A stretch of 64,000 nucleotides of DNA from Bacteroidota bacterium. Lineage in GTDB: Bacteria; Bacteroidota; Bacteroidia; Chitinophagales; Chitinophagaceae. Below, in pieces: positions 36,909-45,367 of the stretch (its first letter is position 1; every line of letters starts with the position of its first letter). Position numbers and translations under genes: made by a program. The stretch spans positions 124,001 to 188,000 of the forward strand of contig CANGUG010000001.1 of assembly GCA_947457075.1 (NCBI GenBank), in the 5' to 3' direction. Under the pieces are notes generated by a model. It worked only from the letters and a program-made list of their open reading frames with translations, was not told the origin of the DNA and made no database searches.

Positions 36909-37595
36909 TTATTTGCACTTATTTAAAACCGAATACAGTGTTGAGGTGGAGGGGATGCCCTTGCTTTCGGCGATTTGTTTTATTTCGGCTATTTTTATTT
37001 TGTCACAATTTGTTTTTTCTGCTATCTGTATGAGTACTTTTTCTGAAAAATTTTTACTAAACATATAATAGATATTAAATAGTGAGGTGGGTTTAAATTG
37101 CATGGTATCGACCTTGTTGCCTTTTAATAATTCAGTAACCTGCTCTTCATTTAAATTTTCATTTTTAAATCTGTAGCGGACCATTTTACATAATGGGAAA
37201 AAATAATTACTACTAATTATATCTTTAACATATACCTCGGTTGAATTTCCAAATAAATTATTGTTCATTTTATCACTAGGATCCTCTGGACCGGGAATGT
37301 CAACCTTATCAACTACGTTCTTGATTTTTTCGGACCTGTCTTTTTTAACTGCCGCAAACTCGGGAGCTAGCTGTTTGCTTTTTTCAACAATCGTTAACGA
37401 CTCTGTTGCAGGTTTCATCACTTTTATTTCTGACTCGGTCATTTTATAAATTGTGCTAAGCGATTTAGACTCCGCTGCCAAATTCTTTTCAATCGTAGCG
37501 CCTTCTTTTAAAAAAGCCTTGTCTGCATTTGCACAGGCTTTAAATAGACCGGCTTGTAGGAAAACAAATGAGCAATAAAAAAGCAGCTTAGACAT
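36909..37595 (-). CDS. Secreted protein of unknown function (operon gene 1)
   Basis: The protein has 228 residues with a probable signal peptide ending around FKACANA (about 23). A helical, charged section (about 25-100) is probably a coiled coil. A short disordered stretch (PGPEDPSD, about 103) and a helical C-terminal domain (about 120-228) follow. No family is recognised. It is the first gene of the minus-strand DUF4407 operon, 6 bp before the transglutaminase-like gene. It may be an exported component or substrate of the system; this is inference from position. Confidence 0.55.
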   Translation of the reverse strand: MSKLLFYCSFVFLQAGLFKACANADKAFLKEGATIEKNLAAESKSLSTIYKMTESEIKVMKPATESLTIVEKSKQLAPEFAAVKKDRSEKIKNVVDKVDIPGPEDPSDKMNNNLFGNSTEVYVKDIISSNYFFPLCKMVRYRFKNENLNEEQVTELLKGNKVDTMQFKPTSLFNIYYMFSKNFSEKVLIQIAEKTNCDKIKIAEIKQIAESKGIPSTSTLYSVLNKCK

Positions 37596-37745
37596 AATAT
37601 TTTTCTTTTTTGATTTTCAATGATATATTATAAATATATTAATTATCTAGTTAAAATCTCGTTAATGATATAATTTTTATGGGTAGTGGCTGGTGGATTA
37701 TAATTAATAAATATATCCTAACTTTACATAACGAAAGGAATCATT

Positions 37746-37988
37746 ATGTTACAAAACACTCTTATTGCCGTTTGGATTTTATCTGCTATATACTGTTTAT
37801 ATAAGCTATACAAACGTTCTAAAATGACTTCTCATGACGGCGTTATTGGATACTCACCAGGTTTAGAGGTTTTAATGGTTATAATGATTGGGCCTTTGTT
37901 GGCAATCATTGATATTTCCCTTACTTGGATCAGGGTTTACCGTGAAGCCGAAGAGGCGAGAAGAAGAGCTGATAACAAAAACTTATAG
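37746..37988 (+). CDS. Small membrane protein of unknown function
   Basis: The protein has 80 residues: two predicted membrane segments (about 4-21 and 42-62) and a basic, Glu/Arg-rich tail (EAEEARRRADNKNL). A purine-rich ribosome site, GAAAGGAA, lies just before the ATG. TAACTTTA at 37719-37726 is a near match to the -7 consensus. It is divergent from the DUF4407 operon, with a 150-bp gap between. It might be a partner, but nothing beyond position supports this. Confidence 0.55.
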   Translation: MLQNTLIAVWILSAIYCLYKLYKRSKMTSHDGVIGYSPGLEVLMVIMIGPLLAIIDISLTWIRVYREAEEARRRADNKNL

Positions 37989-38068
37989 TTTCCGCTAATA
38001 GCTTGTTAAATTAAGGTTCTTGGGTTCCATTTAACAATTGGGATGATAATTTGCTAAAAATTGTACCC

Positions 38069-38638
38069 ATGTTAAAGCTTTTGTTAACCCCCTTGTTTTT
38101 TGTACTTTTTAATATTCAACCCCTTGTGGTTCCCCCAACAATTGATCCAAGAAGGAGATTTGAGCTTACTATGGGGGGAAATATGGCAATGGAAATTTTG
38201 TATAAAAAAAATGCACATGAATTATTTAGCCACTTTAAAAATAATTTAGAGCATCAATTTCAATATGGAAGTGTTGATATAATTGTTTCTGGTGTGAATT
38301 GCTATAATTTTACTACGGTTAGAATGAATATTGATAAAGCGGGAACAGTTTATCAACTTAAATTTTACACCTATCATCAAAAAGAGCTTGAAAAACAAAT
38401 TGAAGAATTATTAAGAGGGGGCAATTTTGCTTTTAAGACCACATTAAGCCAGGATAATTTCAATGAACTTAAAAGCCTGTTAACAATTGATACAACACAT
38501 ATGTCAACCCAATCCAATGGCATCACTTTTCAACAGGGTAATAGTTTTATTTATGATTATGACAGAAACCCTAGTCCTCCAATTTTTCCTTATATAGTTA
38601 AACTTGCCAAAGCAAATAATTGCTATAGGTTGTATTAA
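38069..38638 (+). CDS. Hypothetical protein with an N-terminal hydrophobic segment
   Basis: About 189 residues. A hydrophobic start (MLKLLLTPLFFVLFN) may be a signal or anchor. The rest is soluble and mixed alpha/beta (for example AHELFSHFKNNLEHQF and GSVDIIVSGVNC). No family recognised. A TTG at 38051 in the same frame would add six residues; I chose the ATG. Downstream (38640-38830) is a 190-bp gap with no convincing gene. It follows the small membrane protein by 80 bp and could be co-transcribed with it. Confidence 0.5.
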   Translation: MLKLLLTPLFFVLFNIQPLVVPPTIDPRRRFELTMGGNMAMEILYKKNAHELFSHFKNNLEHQFQYGSVDIIVSGVNCYNFTTVRMNIDKAGTVYQLKFYTYHQKELEKQIEELLRGGNFAFKTTLSQDNFNELKSLLTIDTTHMSTQSNGITFQQGNSFIYDYDRNPSPPIFPYIVKLAKANNCYRLY

Positions 38639-38830
38639 GTTGCAGCCAATTAAATTGTAGAAATTTATTTTTACGATTTACTATGTTAGCACCTTTCATA
38701 TTTCCGGACCAATACCCCTTTTCGGCAATAAATTACAGGGCGTTCACCAACAAAATGTAATTCTTTATTATTTTAGATTTTTTATATAAATTATTTGTAT
38801 TATATTTGATAACACATTAAAATAATTTTT

Positions 38831-39418
38831 ATGAAAAAGAAGATGCAACTCTTGGTATTGGGCTTGTTCTGTGTTTTTGCACTTAATGCACAAAAAAACT
38901 ACAGTTTAAAGGGCGGTTTGGGACTTGCGGGCGGTACTGCTAAATCTGGTGGATTCACTTTTACAGCAGATGCGGCTATTCAACCACAAATTGGTGTCAT
39001 TACCAACCTTAGTGGATCAGATTTGTTCAATTGGCAAACCGGTGTATTAATCAATACTTATGGAGGAAAGTATTCTGATGGTGAAGGAACGGCTACTGGA
39101 AGTATTTATACATTATCTGTACCGTTTTTTGGTAAGTATAAGTTCAATGATAAATTTCATGGTTATGCTGGACCGCAGCTTTCACTTTCAGTATCGGCGT
39201 CTGTTAAAGGTGATGGAGGCTCAGAAGACATTAATGATGAAATTGCAAAACCCCTTTTATTTGGCGTTTTTGGTGGTGGTTATGAGGTAAACGATAAGGT
39301 TACTGCCTTTGCAGAATATCATATTGGTTTAAACAACGCAAATAAAAATTCTTCAGACGGAACAAAAAGTAAGTTTAACTTAATAAACTTTGGTGTAATT
39401 TATAGCTTAAGCAAATAA
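38831..39418 (+). CDS. Outer membrane beta-barrel protein
   Basis: The protein has 195 residues with a signal peptide ending at LNAQ (about 21). Eight or so amphipathic strands follow, with glycine and aromatic alternation (YSLKGGLGLAGGTAKSGGFT), and the C-terminus ends in VIYSLSK. This is the PorT/OmpW-like eight-stranded barrel group, common in Bacteroidota. A perfect terminator hairpin follows at 39439-39468, so it is a single-gene unit. Function unknown; probably structural or for a small ligand. Confidence 0.78.
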   Translation: MKKKMQLLVLGLFCVFALNAQKNYSLKGGLGLAGGTAKSGGFTFTADAAIQPQIGVITNLSGSDLFNWQTGVLINTYGGKYSDGEGTATGSIYTLSVPFFGKYKFNDKFHGYAGPQLSLSVSASVKGDGGSEDINDEIAKPLLFGVFGGGYEVNDKVTAFAEYHIGLNNANKNSSDGTKSKFNLINFGVIYSLSK

Positions 39419-39438
39419 GCAATTTTATAGTATTTTTA

Positions 39439-39468
39439 AAATGCCACTTTTTGAGTGGCATTTTTTTT
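39439..39468 (+). terminator. Rho-independent terminator
   Basis: AAATGCCACT and AGTGGCATTT form a ten-base-pair stem with a five-base loop, followed by eight T residues. It ends the beta-barrel gene and lies just before the TonB receptor start at 39485. Confidence 0.85.
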
Positions 39469-39484
39469 AAGTAGCAATATCTTT

Positions 39485-41773
39485 ATGAAAAAAGGGCTTG
39501 TATTTAGTTTGTTTTTAATTGCTGCCCTGCTTGTGCCGCCCATTTCTTATGGGCAAACTGTTTTTAGTGTTAGCGGAAAAATAAAAGATAGGCTAAGTGG
39601 TCAATTTTTATTGGGCGCGCGCATTATTTTGGATCAAAATATAGATACTGCCTGTATTACCGACTCTAGTGGTTTTTATTCTATACAACTAAAACCGGGC
39701 TACTATACCATTAAAATAGTAATGTCGGGTTATATTGAAAAAGTCATTCAAGTTAATGTTGATCAAACAGTTCAACAAGATATAAAACTGGATCCTTTAC
39801 CCATTTTAAAAGACGTGGTGGTGTTTTCAAAAACCAATAATATAAATACGCCTATTTCGGGAAGGGAATTAATTAGTATGAATGCAGTTGATAAAACGCC
39901 CCTATTTTTTGGAGAAAAGGATATTTTAAAAACCATTGTTTTATTGCCTGGTGTAACCAATGCGGGTGATGGCAATACCAATTTTTTTGTAAGAGGGGGC
40001 GCTGCCGATCAAAACTTAATCTTATATGATGGGGCACCCGTATATAATCCATCACATGTTTTTGGGTTTTTTAGTGTTTTCAATAACGATGTGATAAAGG
40101 ATGCTACGCTTTATAAAGGAAATGAACCCGCTATGTTTGGCGGAAGACTTTCTTCGGTTTTAGATATAAAAACAAAAGACGGAGACCTAAATGAACAGAA
40201 GATTACTGCAGGTATTGGAAATATTACAAGTAGGGTATCTATTGAAGGCCCCCTCAGAACCGATCAATCCTCCTATTTTATTGCACTTAGAAAAACACAT
40301 GTCAATTATCTATTAAGCTTATCGGATGAATTTAAAAAAAACAAGATCGACATTTATGACTTAAATTTTAAGTATAAAAATATAATTGATTCAGGTAGTC
40401 GTTTATATATTTCCGGTTACCTTGGAAAAGATAAAATAGCCATTGGAGAGAACGTTGGAGTAAGCTGGGGAAATAAATTATTAGCATTGCGTTGGGAAAA
40501 ATATTTGTCAAAAAAAATTGTGTCTAATAGCACCGCATTTATGGGCAACTACTTTTATAATAATTTATTTAAAACAACTACTGCTGACTTGATTTTAAAC
40601 TCAAGTATCGCCAACTATGGATTGAAACAAGATTTTTTATACCATAAAAACAACAATAATACCCTTGGTTTTGGATTGAACAGCATTTATTATGTCACCA
40701 ATCCACAAATTCTTTTTCAAGATAATAAAAGTGGTTTTAAAAATAATGAAAAAGGAGGGTTGGAAAATGTCCTCTATTTTAATTGGGATAGTAAACTTAG
40801 TAGTGCTTTTTTTGTGGACCTTGGAGTACGTTTGTCTGGATTTACAGTTGCAAATACGGAAACTGAAAATTTGTTGGGGAATAATCAGCTTACTCAAAAC
40901 ACATCAAAAAATAAATCATTAACCTATTTTAATGTTGAGCCCAGAATCACGGGAAGCTACTTGCTTAATAAGCAAACTAGCATTAAACTAGCTTACGCAA
41001 GAAATGTTCAACACTTACACTTGCTTAATAATGCAAATATCAGTGATCAGTGGATTATCAATTCAAATAAAATAATGCCCGAAATATCGGATCAATTTAG
41101 TTTGGGTTGGGAAAGGTGGTTAAAAAATAAACTATATCAGGTAAATTTTGATATATACTATAAATTTTTACAAAATCAATTGGATTTTAAAGAAGGGATT
41201 GGATTAAATAGCATTGTTGATTATGAGTCTGTTTTAGCATCGGGTATTGGAAGGGCATACGGACTAGAGGTTAAATTATCAAAAAACTATGGGCTTTTTT
41301 CTGGTTGGATTAGCTACAGTTTATCAAAAAGTGAAAAAAAGATAGAGGGTATTAATGACAATAATTGGTACAACGCCATTCAAGATAGGACACATAATTT
41401 ATCGGTGGTGGCATTATATAATTTAACGGAAAGGCTAGTATTATCTAGTGTTTTTGTTTATAATACGGGTAATGCAATTACCTATCCTGTAGGTAGGTAT
41501 AATGTAGGGGGGCAATCTGTGTTTGAATATGGCACCAGAAACGCAAATAGAATGCCCGGATATAATAGACTAGATTTAAGTGTTACTTATGAAAACAAGT
41601 TAAAAAAACGAATGAGTGGTGCCTGGAACTTTTCACTCTTTAATGTGTATGGACAAGAAAACCCCTTTAGAATAACGTTTGAAGAAGACCCCAAAGACAA
41701 TACAAAAACAAAGATTGTTCAAACTGCCCTATTTAAATGGGTGCCTTCCATTTCTTACACCCTTACTTTTTAG
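39485..41773 (+). CDS. TonB-dependent receptor with carboxypeptidase-regulatory-like domain
   Basis: About 762 residues: signal peptide ending at SYGQ, a CarboxypepD-like sandwich (about 25-105, SGKIKDRLSGQFLLGARI), a plug domain (about 115-225, with NFFVRGGAADQNLILYDGAP), and a barrel ending at SYTLTF. The plug motif is typical of the receptors that pair with a DUF4249 lipoprotein, and such a gene follows after 2 bp. They probably import a ligand together across the outer membrane; the ligand is unknown. An upstream in-frame ATG at 39455 would add ten residues inside the terminator; MKKGLVF at 39485 gives the proper signal peptide. Confidence 0.9.
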   Translation: MKKGLVFSLFLIAALLVPPISYGQTVFSVSGKIKDRLSGQFLLGARIILDQNIDTACITDSSGFYSIQLKPGYYTIKIVMSGYIEKVIQVNVDQTVQQDIKLDPLPILKDVVVFSKTNNINTPISGRELISMNAVDKTPLFFGEKDILKTIVLLPGVTNAGDGNTNFFVRGGAADQNLILYDGAPVYNPSHVFGFFSVFNNDVIKDATLYKGNEPAMFGGRLSSVLDIKTKDGDLNEQKITAGIGNITSRVSIEGPLRTDQSSYFIALRKTHVNYLLSLSDEFKKNKIDIYDLNFKYKNIIDSGSRLYISGYLGKDKIAIGENVGVSWGNKLLALRWEKYLSKKIVSNSTAFMGNYFYNNLFKTTTADLILNSSIANYGLKQDFLYHKNNNNTLGFGLNSIYYVTNPQILFQDNKSGFKNNEKGGLENVLYFNWDSKLSSAFFVDLGVRLSGFTVANTETENLLGNNQLTQNTSKNKSLTYFNVEPRITGSYLLNKQTSIKLAYARNVQHLHLLNNANISDQWIINSNKIMPEISDQFSLGWERWLKNKLYQVNFDIYYKFLQNQLDFKEGIGLNSIVDYESVLASGIGRAYGLEVKLSKNYGLFSGWISYSLSKSEKKIEGINDNNWYNAIQDRTHNLSVVALYNLTERLVLSSVFVYNTGNAITYPVGRYNVGGQSVFEYGTRNANRMPGYNRLDLSVTYENKLKKRMSGAWNFSLFNVYGQENPFRITFEEDPKDNTKTKIVQTALFKWVPSISYTLTF

Positions 41774-41775
41774 TT

Positions 41776-42570
41776 ATGAAGTTTAAAATAGTATTTTTTA
41801 TATCAATCATTTTTTCCTTTGGCTGTCTAAAGGTGTTAAATATTAATATTACCAACCCCAATGCTAAAATTGTTATTGATGCAGTGATCACTGACGGAGC
41901 GGGACCTTTTTATGTAAACATTTCACGCGCTACGAGTATTAATGAAACCATGGCGTACTCACCAAAAGACAGTGCTAGAATATATATTGGGGACAACCTT
42001 GGCCAAAGAGATACCTTAATAAAAGTAAAGGAAGGCGTTTATCAAACAAGAACACTGAGGGGCATAACAGGAAGAACTTATTTTATTGAAGTACATATTG
42101 ATAATAACATTTATACTGCCAGCAACAAAATGCCTTCTAAAATTAATTTTGATAAAATAGATATAGACAGCCTTTCAATTAATGGCTTAGGTGTTTATAC
42201 CATCATTCCTAGATTTACTGATCCGCCTACTAAAGGAAACTTTTATCGGTTTGTACAAAAGATAAATGACAGTTTAGACAACTCTTATTATTTGCTGAAT
42301 GATAATTTAAACAATGGACTTGAAAACAACACACCCTTAATTTCCATTAATTCAGCCATAAGAGTTAAACGCAATGATAGTGTTCGGGTGGAAATGCAAT
42401 GTATCAACAAAGAAGAATATGCCTATTTCTCCACCCTAAGCCAACAAACCAATTTTGGTATCAATGCCAACACGGCACCCTCTAACCCTAAAACTAATTT
42501 TAATGGTAACGTTTTGGGCTTTTTTTCCTGTCACAGTTCCGAATATAAGTCCATACGCATCTTGAAATAA
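41776..42570 (+). CDS. DUF4249 family lipoprotein
   Basis: About 264 residues. The signal peptide ends in the lipobox FSFGC (Cys17). The body is the beta-rich DUF4249 fold, with VIDAVITDGAGPFYVNISRA near the N-terminus and FYRFVQKINDS in the middle. DUF4249 proteins are encoded downstream of a subset of TonB receptors in Bacteroidota and are thought to be surface partners. An upstream ATG at 41737 lies inside the receptor gene and is not credible. The gene ends just before a strong terminator. Confidence 0.8.
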   Translation: MKFKIVFFISIIFSFGCLKVLNINITNPNAKIVIDAVITDGAGPFYVNISRATSINETMAYSPKDSARIYIGDNLGQRDTLIKVKEGVYQTRTLRGITGRTYFIEVHIDNNIYTASNKMPSKINFDKIDIDSLSINGLGVYTIIPRFTDPPTKGNFYRFVQKINDSLDNSYYLLNDNLNNGLENNTPLISINSAIRVKRNDSVRVEMQCINKEEYAYFSTLSQQTNFGINANTAPSNPKTNFNGNVLGFFSCHSSEYKSIRILK

Positions 42571-42601
42571 AAAAGCCCCCAACCTAGGTTGAGGGCTTTT
42601 T
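42571..42601. terminator. Bidirectional terminator shared with tRNA-Phe
   Basis: AAAAGCCCcCAAC pairs with GTTGaGGGCTTTT. It ends the DUF4249 gene on the plus strand. On the minus strand it lies only 3 bp past the tRNA 3' end, so it terminates that gene too. Confidence 0.85.
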
Positions 42602-42603
42602 CG

Positions 42604-42676
42604 TGGCACCACCCGGGCTCGAACCGGGGACACAAGGATTTTCAGTCCTTTGCTCTACCAACTGAGCTACAGCGCC
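42604..42676 (-). tRNA. tRNA-Phe (anticodon GAA)
   Basis: Read on the minus strand, the 73-base cloverleaf starts GGCGCTGTAGCTCAG and has the T-arm GGTTCGAGCC. The anticodon stem AAGGA/TCCTT encloses the loop CTGAAAA, giving anticodon GAA. The acceptor stem pairs with three G-U pairs, and the discriminator base is A. The CCA end is not encoded. It is a single tRNA between the DUF4249 gene and the EamA transporter gene. Confidence 0.95.
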
Positions 42677-42719
42677 ATCGGATTTTCATCCATCCTGCAA
42701 TATTGCTATTACCGGGCAG

Positions 42720-42754
42720 CAAATATAGGCCAGCCGGCCTTAAATTGCAAAAAA
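42720..42754 (-). promoter_or_regulatory. Promoter of tRNA-Phe
   Basis: On the minus strand, TTTTTTG (42754-42748) is followed after 20 bases by TATATTTG (42727-42720), a match to TTG-N20-TAnnTTTG. It is well placed to start transcription about 40 bp upstream of the tRNA. Confidence 0.7.
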
Positions 42755-42801
42755 ATAGGCTTGTTTATTGAAAATCAAGAAAATTTAGCGTCCTATAAGG
42801 T

Positions 42802-43686
42802 TTAGGTGGCTACCGCTACCACGAAAAAACTAATCATGATTAAAACAAGTCCAATCCATTGTTTCAAACTCAATCTTTCTTTGAAAAACATAAAACCAAG
42901 TAATACCGACAAAAGCTGGCTACTAATAATTAAAATATTAATCACCATGATAGGAAGGTACTGGTATGAAATATTTATGGCGAGTCCACCTGTTACCAAT
43001 AATATTCCCTGCACAATATAGGTTTGTATATGAACCGCTTGTACATAATTAAACAACTTGCGCAGCAATCCGTCTCGCACTACTAATACCAATCCAAATA
43101 GCATGGCGGTGGTTTCAATGATAAAACTAAAGCCCAGTGGACCCCACCAACTAATTGGAAATTTATATAAGGCATAGGAGCTTCCCCAAAAAAAACTTGA
43201 AGCGAACCCAAATAGTACACCTAGCTTTTGTTCTTTAACAGTTGCGTTTTCAGCGCCTTGTAAATACAACAATAATAAACCCGCTGTAGATAAAACGAAG
43301 GCATATAAATAAGGCATTTTCCAAACCTCCCCAACAATAAACACAGCCGTTAAAATGGTAAACACTTTTAGCGCAGAAACGGGTACGACAAGGCTTACCG
43401 GCGCTTTTTGAATACCACGTAAAAAAAACATGAGTCCAAAAATATTAAAAACACAAATGGCGATGGTATATAGTAATTGTATGTCCGCTGCCAATGGTCT
43501 TACTGTCCATCCCGTAAATACTGGATGATTTCTACAACCAAAATATAAGATGGCAAAAAATGCGGAGGCAAAAACACCTCTAAAAAACATGCCTACCTGA
43601 TAAGGTATGGTTTGCGTTACTTTTTTCCAATAAGCATTACTAATGGCAAAACAAAATGCACCAATTAATACAAAAAGTATTCCCAT
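42802..43686 (-). CDS. EamA family transporter (DMT superfamily)
   Basis: The protein has 294 residues with ten hydrophobic segments in two repeats of five, as in the EamA/RhaT drug-metabolite transporter superfamily. Typical patterns are GAFCFAISNAYWKK at the start, RGIQKAPVSLVVPVSALK ending the first repeat, and MFFKERLSLKQWIGLVLIMI near the end. It is an inner-membrane exporter or exchanger; the substrate is unknown. The start codon is 2 bp after the asnS stop, so the two genes form an operon. Confidence 0.85.
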   Translation of the reverse strand: MGILFVLIGAFCFAISNAYWKKVTQTIPYQVGMFFRGVFASAFFAILYFGCRNHPVFTGWTVRPLAADIQLLYTIAICVFNIFGLMFFLRGIQKAPVSLVVPVSALKVFTILTAVFIVGEVWKMPYLYAFVLSTAGLLLLYLQGAENATVKEQKLGVLFGFASSFFWGSSYALYKFPISWWGPLGFSFIIETTAMLFGLVLVVRDGLLRKLFNYVQAVHIQTYIVQGILLVTGGLAINISYQYLPIMVINILIISSQLLSVLLGFMFFKERLSLKQWIGLVLIMISFFVVAVAT

Positions 43687-43688
43687 AT

Positions 43689-45149
43689 TTAGTATTCACA
43701 ATTATTGGGCGTTCTGGCAAAAGCAATTACGTCTCTGATATTGGTCATACCGGTGACAAACTGAACCATACGCTCAAAACCAAGTCCAAATCCAGCGTGG
43801 GGAACCGTTCCAAAACGGCGTGTATCTAAATAATAGCTCATTTCTTCCAACGGAATATGCATGGCATTCATTCTCGCTTCTAATAATTCCAAACGCTCTT
43901 CTCTTTGCGAGCCTCCCACTATCTCTCCAATTCCGGGTGCTAAAATATCCATGGCCGCCACCGTTTCTTTTCCAGCTTCACATCCATCATTCATGCGCAT
44001 ATAAAATGCTTTGATAGCCGCAGGGTAGTTGGTTACAATTACTGGTTTTTTAAAATGTTGCTCTACCAAGAATCTTTCATGCTCACTTTGTAAATCAATC
44101 CCCCACTTCACATCATATTGAAATTTCTTTTTCTTATAGTGGTTGCTATTTAATAAAATATCGATTGCTTCGGTATAAGTGATTCTTTCAAATCCATTTT
44201 CCAATACAAATTTTAATTTCTCTATTAATCCCAAACCACTTCGCTTTTCGGTGGGTAATTGTTTTTCTTCTTCGGCTAAGCGAGTATCTAAAAATTGTAA
44301 GTCATCTGCATTGTGTTGCATCACATATGCAATCAAGTGCTTAATAAAGTCTTCGGCCAAATTCATATTGTCTTCTAAATCATTGAACGCCACTTCGGGT
44401 TCAATCATCCAAAATTCAGCTAAATGTCTTGTGGTATTTGAATTCTCCGCACGGAAGGTTGGTCCAAAAGTATAAATGTCTGAAAAGGCCATTGCGCCTA
44501 ACTCTCCTTCCAATTGACCACTCACGGTTAAGTTGGTACTCTTGCCAAAAAAGTCCTGTGTAAAATCTATTTCACCTGCTTCGTTTTTGGGTGCACCTTC
44601 TAAAGGAAGTGTGGTTACGCGAAACATTTCACCCGCACCCTCGGCATCACTACTCGTGATAATAGGTGTGTGTAAATATAAAAATCCTCTCTCATTAAAA
44701 AATTGATGCACTGCAAATGCTAAAGAGTGTCTAATACGAAACACCGATCCAAAGGTGTTGGTTCTAAAACGTAAATGCGCTTTTTCTCTTAAAAATTCGA
44801 GTGAGTGTTTTTTAGGTTGTAGTGGATATTTTTCTGCATCACTATCACCCAGTATTTCAATGCTTGTTGCTTTTACTTCTACCGTCTGGCCCTTTCCTTG
44901 ACTTTCAACAACAACACCCTTTACTTTTAAAGAAGCACCTGTGGTTATACGCTTTAATAATGCGTCTTCAAATTCACCCAAGCTAGCCACCACTTGTACA
45001 TTATGATTAGTACTGCCGTCATTCAATGCAATAAATTGATTGTTACGAAAAGTGCGCACCCATCCCATCACCACCACTTCGGATCCAACAGCACTTGCCT
45101 TGTCGGTTCCGCTTAATAATTGCTTGATTTTTACTCTTTGGTTGAACAT
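43689..45149 (-). CDS. asnS: Asparaginyl-tRNA synthetase
   Basis: The protein has 486 residues. It starts with an OB-fold anticodon-binding domain (about 15-110; [20 protein letters not shown]). The class II catalytic core follows, with motif 2 in [25 protein letters not shown] sequence and motif 3 as [10 protein letters not shown]. The motif 2 wording and length match AsnRS rather than AspRS. It joins Asn to tRNA-Asn using ATP. A perfect -7 element, TATCTTTG, lies 26 bp upstream (45176-45183). The EamA gene is co-transcribed downstream. Confidence 0.95.
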   Translation of the reverse strand: MFNQRVKIKQLLSGTDKASAVGSEVVVMGWVRTFRNNQFIALNDGSTNHNVQVVASLGEFEDALLKRITTGASLKVKGVVVESQGKGQTVEVKATSIEILGDSDAEKYPLQPKKHSLEFLREKAHLRFRTNTFGSVFRIRHSLAFAVHQFFNERGFLYLHTPIITSSDAEGAGEMFRVTTLPLEGAPKNEAGEIDFTQDFFGKSTNLTVSGQLEGELGAMAFSDIYTFGPTFRAENSNTTRHLAEFWMIEPEVAFNDLEDNMNLAEDFIKHLIAYVMQHNADDLQFLDTRLAEEEKQLPTEKRSGLGLIEKLKFVLENGFERITYTEAIDILLNSNHYKKKKFQYDVKWGIDLQSEHERFLVEQHFKKPVIVTNYPAAIKAFYMRMNDGCEAGKETVAAMDILAPGIGEIVGGSQREERLELLEARMNAMHIPLEEMSYYLDTRRFGTVPHAGFGLGFERMVQFVTGMTNIRDVIAFARTPNNCEY

Positions 45150-45175
45150 ATAACTAGTTTGAACGATTAGGAAGG

Positions 45176-45183
45176 CAAAGATA
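45176..45183 (-). promoter_or_regulatory. -7 promoter element of asnS
   Basis: TATCTTTG on the minus strand matches the Bacteroidota -7 consensus TAnnTTTG and lies 26 bp upstream of the asnS ATG. A clear -33 TTG at the right spacing is not seen. Confidence 0.5.
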
Positions 45184-45367
45184 ACCCATAAAAAATTGTT
45201 TTTTTATTGAAAAAGAGCTTAACATTGCAGTAGAAAGGGGTGAACATTCGTTTTATTTATTTCGCCCAAATGCCAAGCGGTCCTTCCATCTGGACCAAAA
45301 ATTCAAAAAAGATTCTCAAAAAGCCCCCCGAATTCATTCGATTTTTAAATAAATTATAAGATTTACA

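Noticed and set aside
36909..37595. The DUF4407 operon as a type VI secretion or contractile system
   Set aside because: No sheath, tube, baseplate, ClpV, TssM or spike proteins are present; only the OmpA domain is shared with TssL-like proteins.
38683..38760. 26-codon open frame beginning MLAPFIFPDQYPF
   Set aside because: It is too short, without a clear ribosome site or homology; it could be a remnant but cannot be supported.
42802..43021. Plus-strand frame overlapping the EamA gene
   Set aside because: It is antisense to the hydrophobic C-terminal part of the transporter and has no motif.
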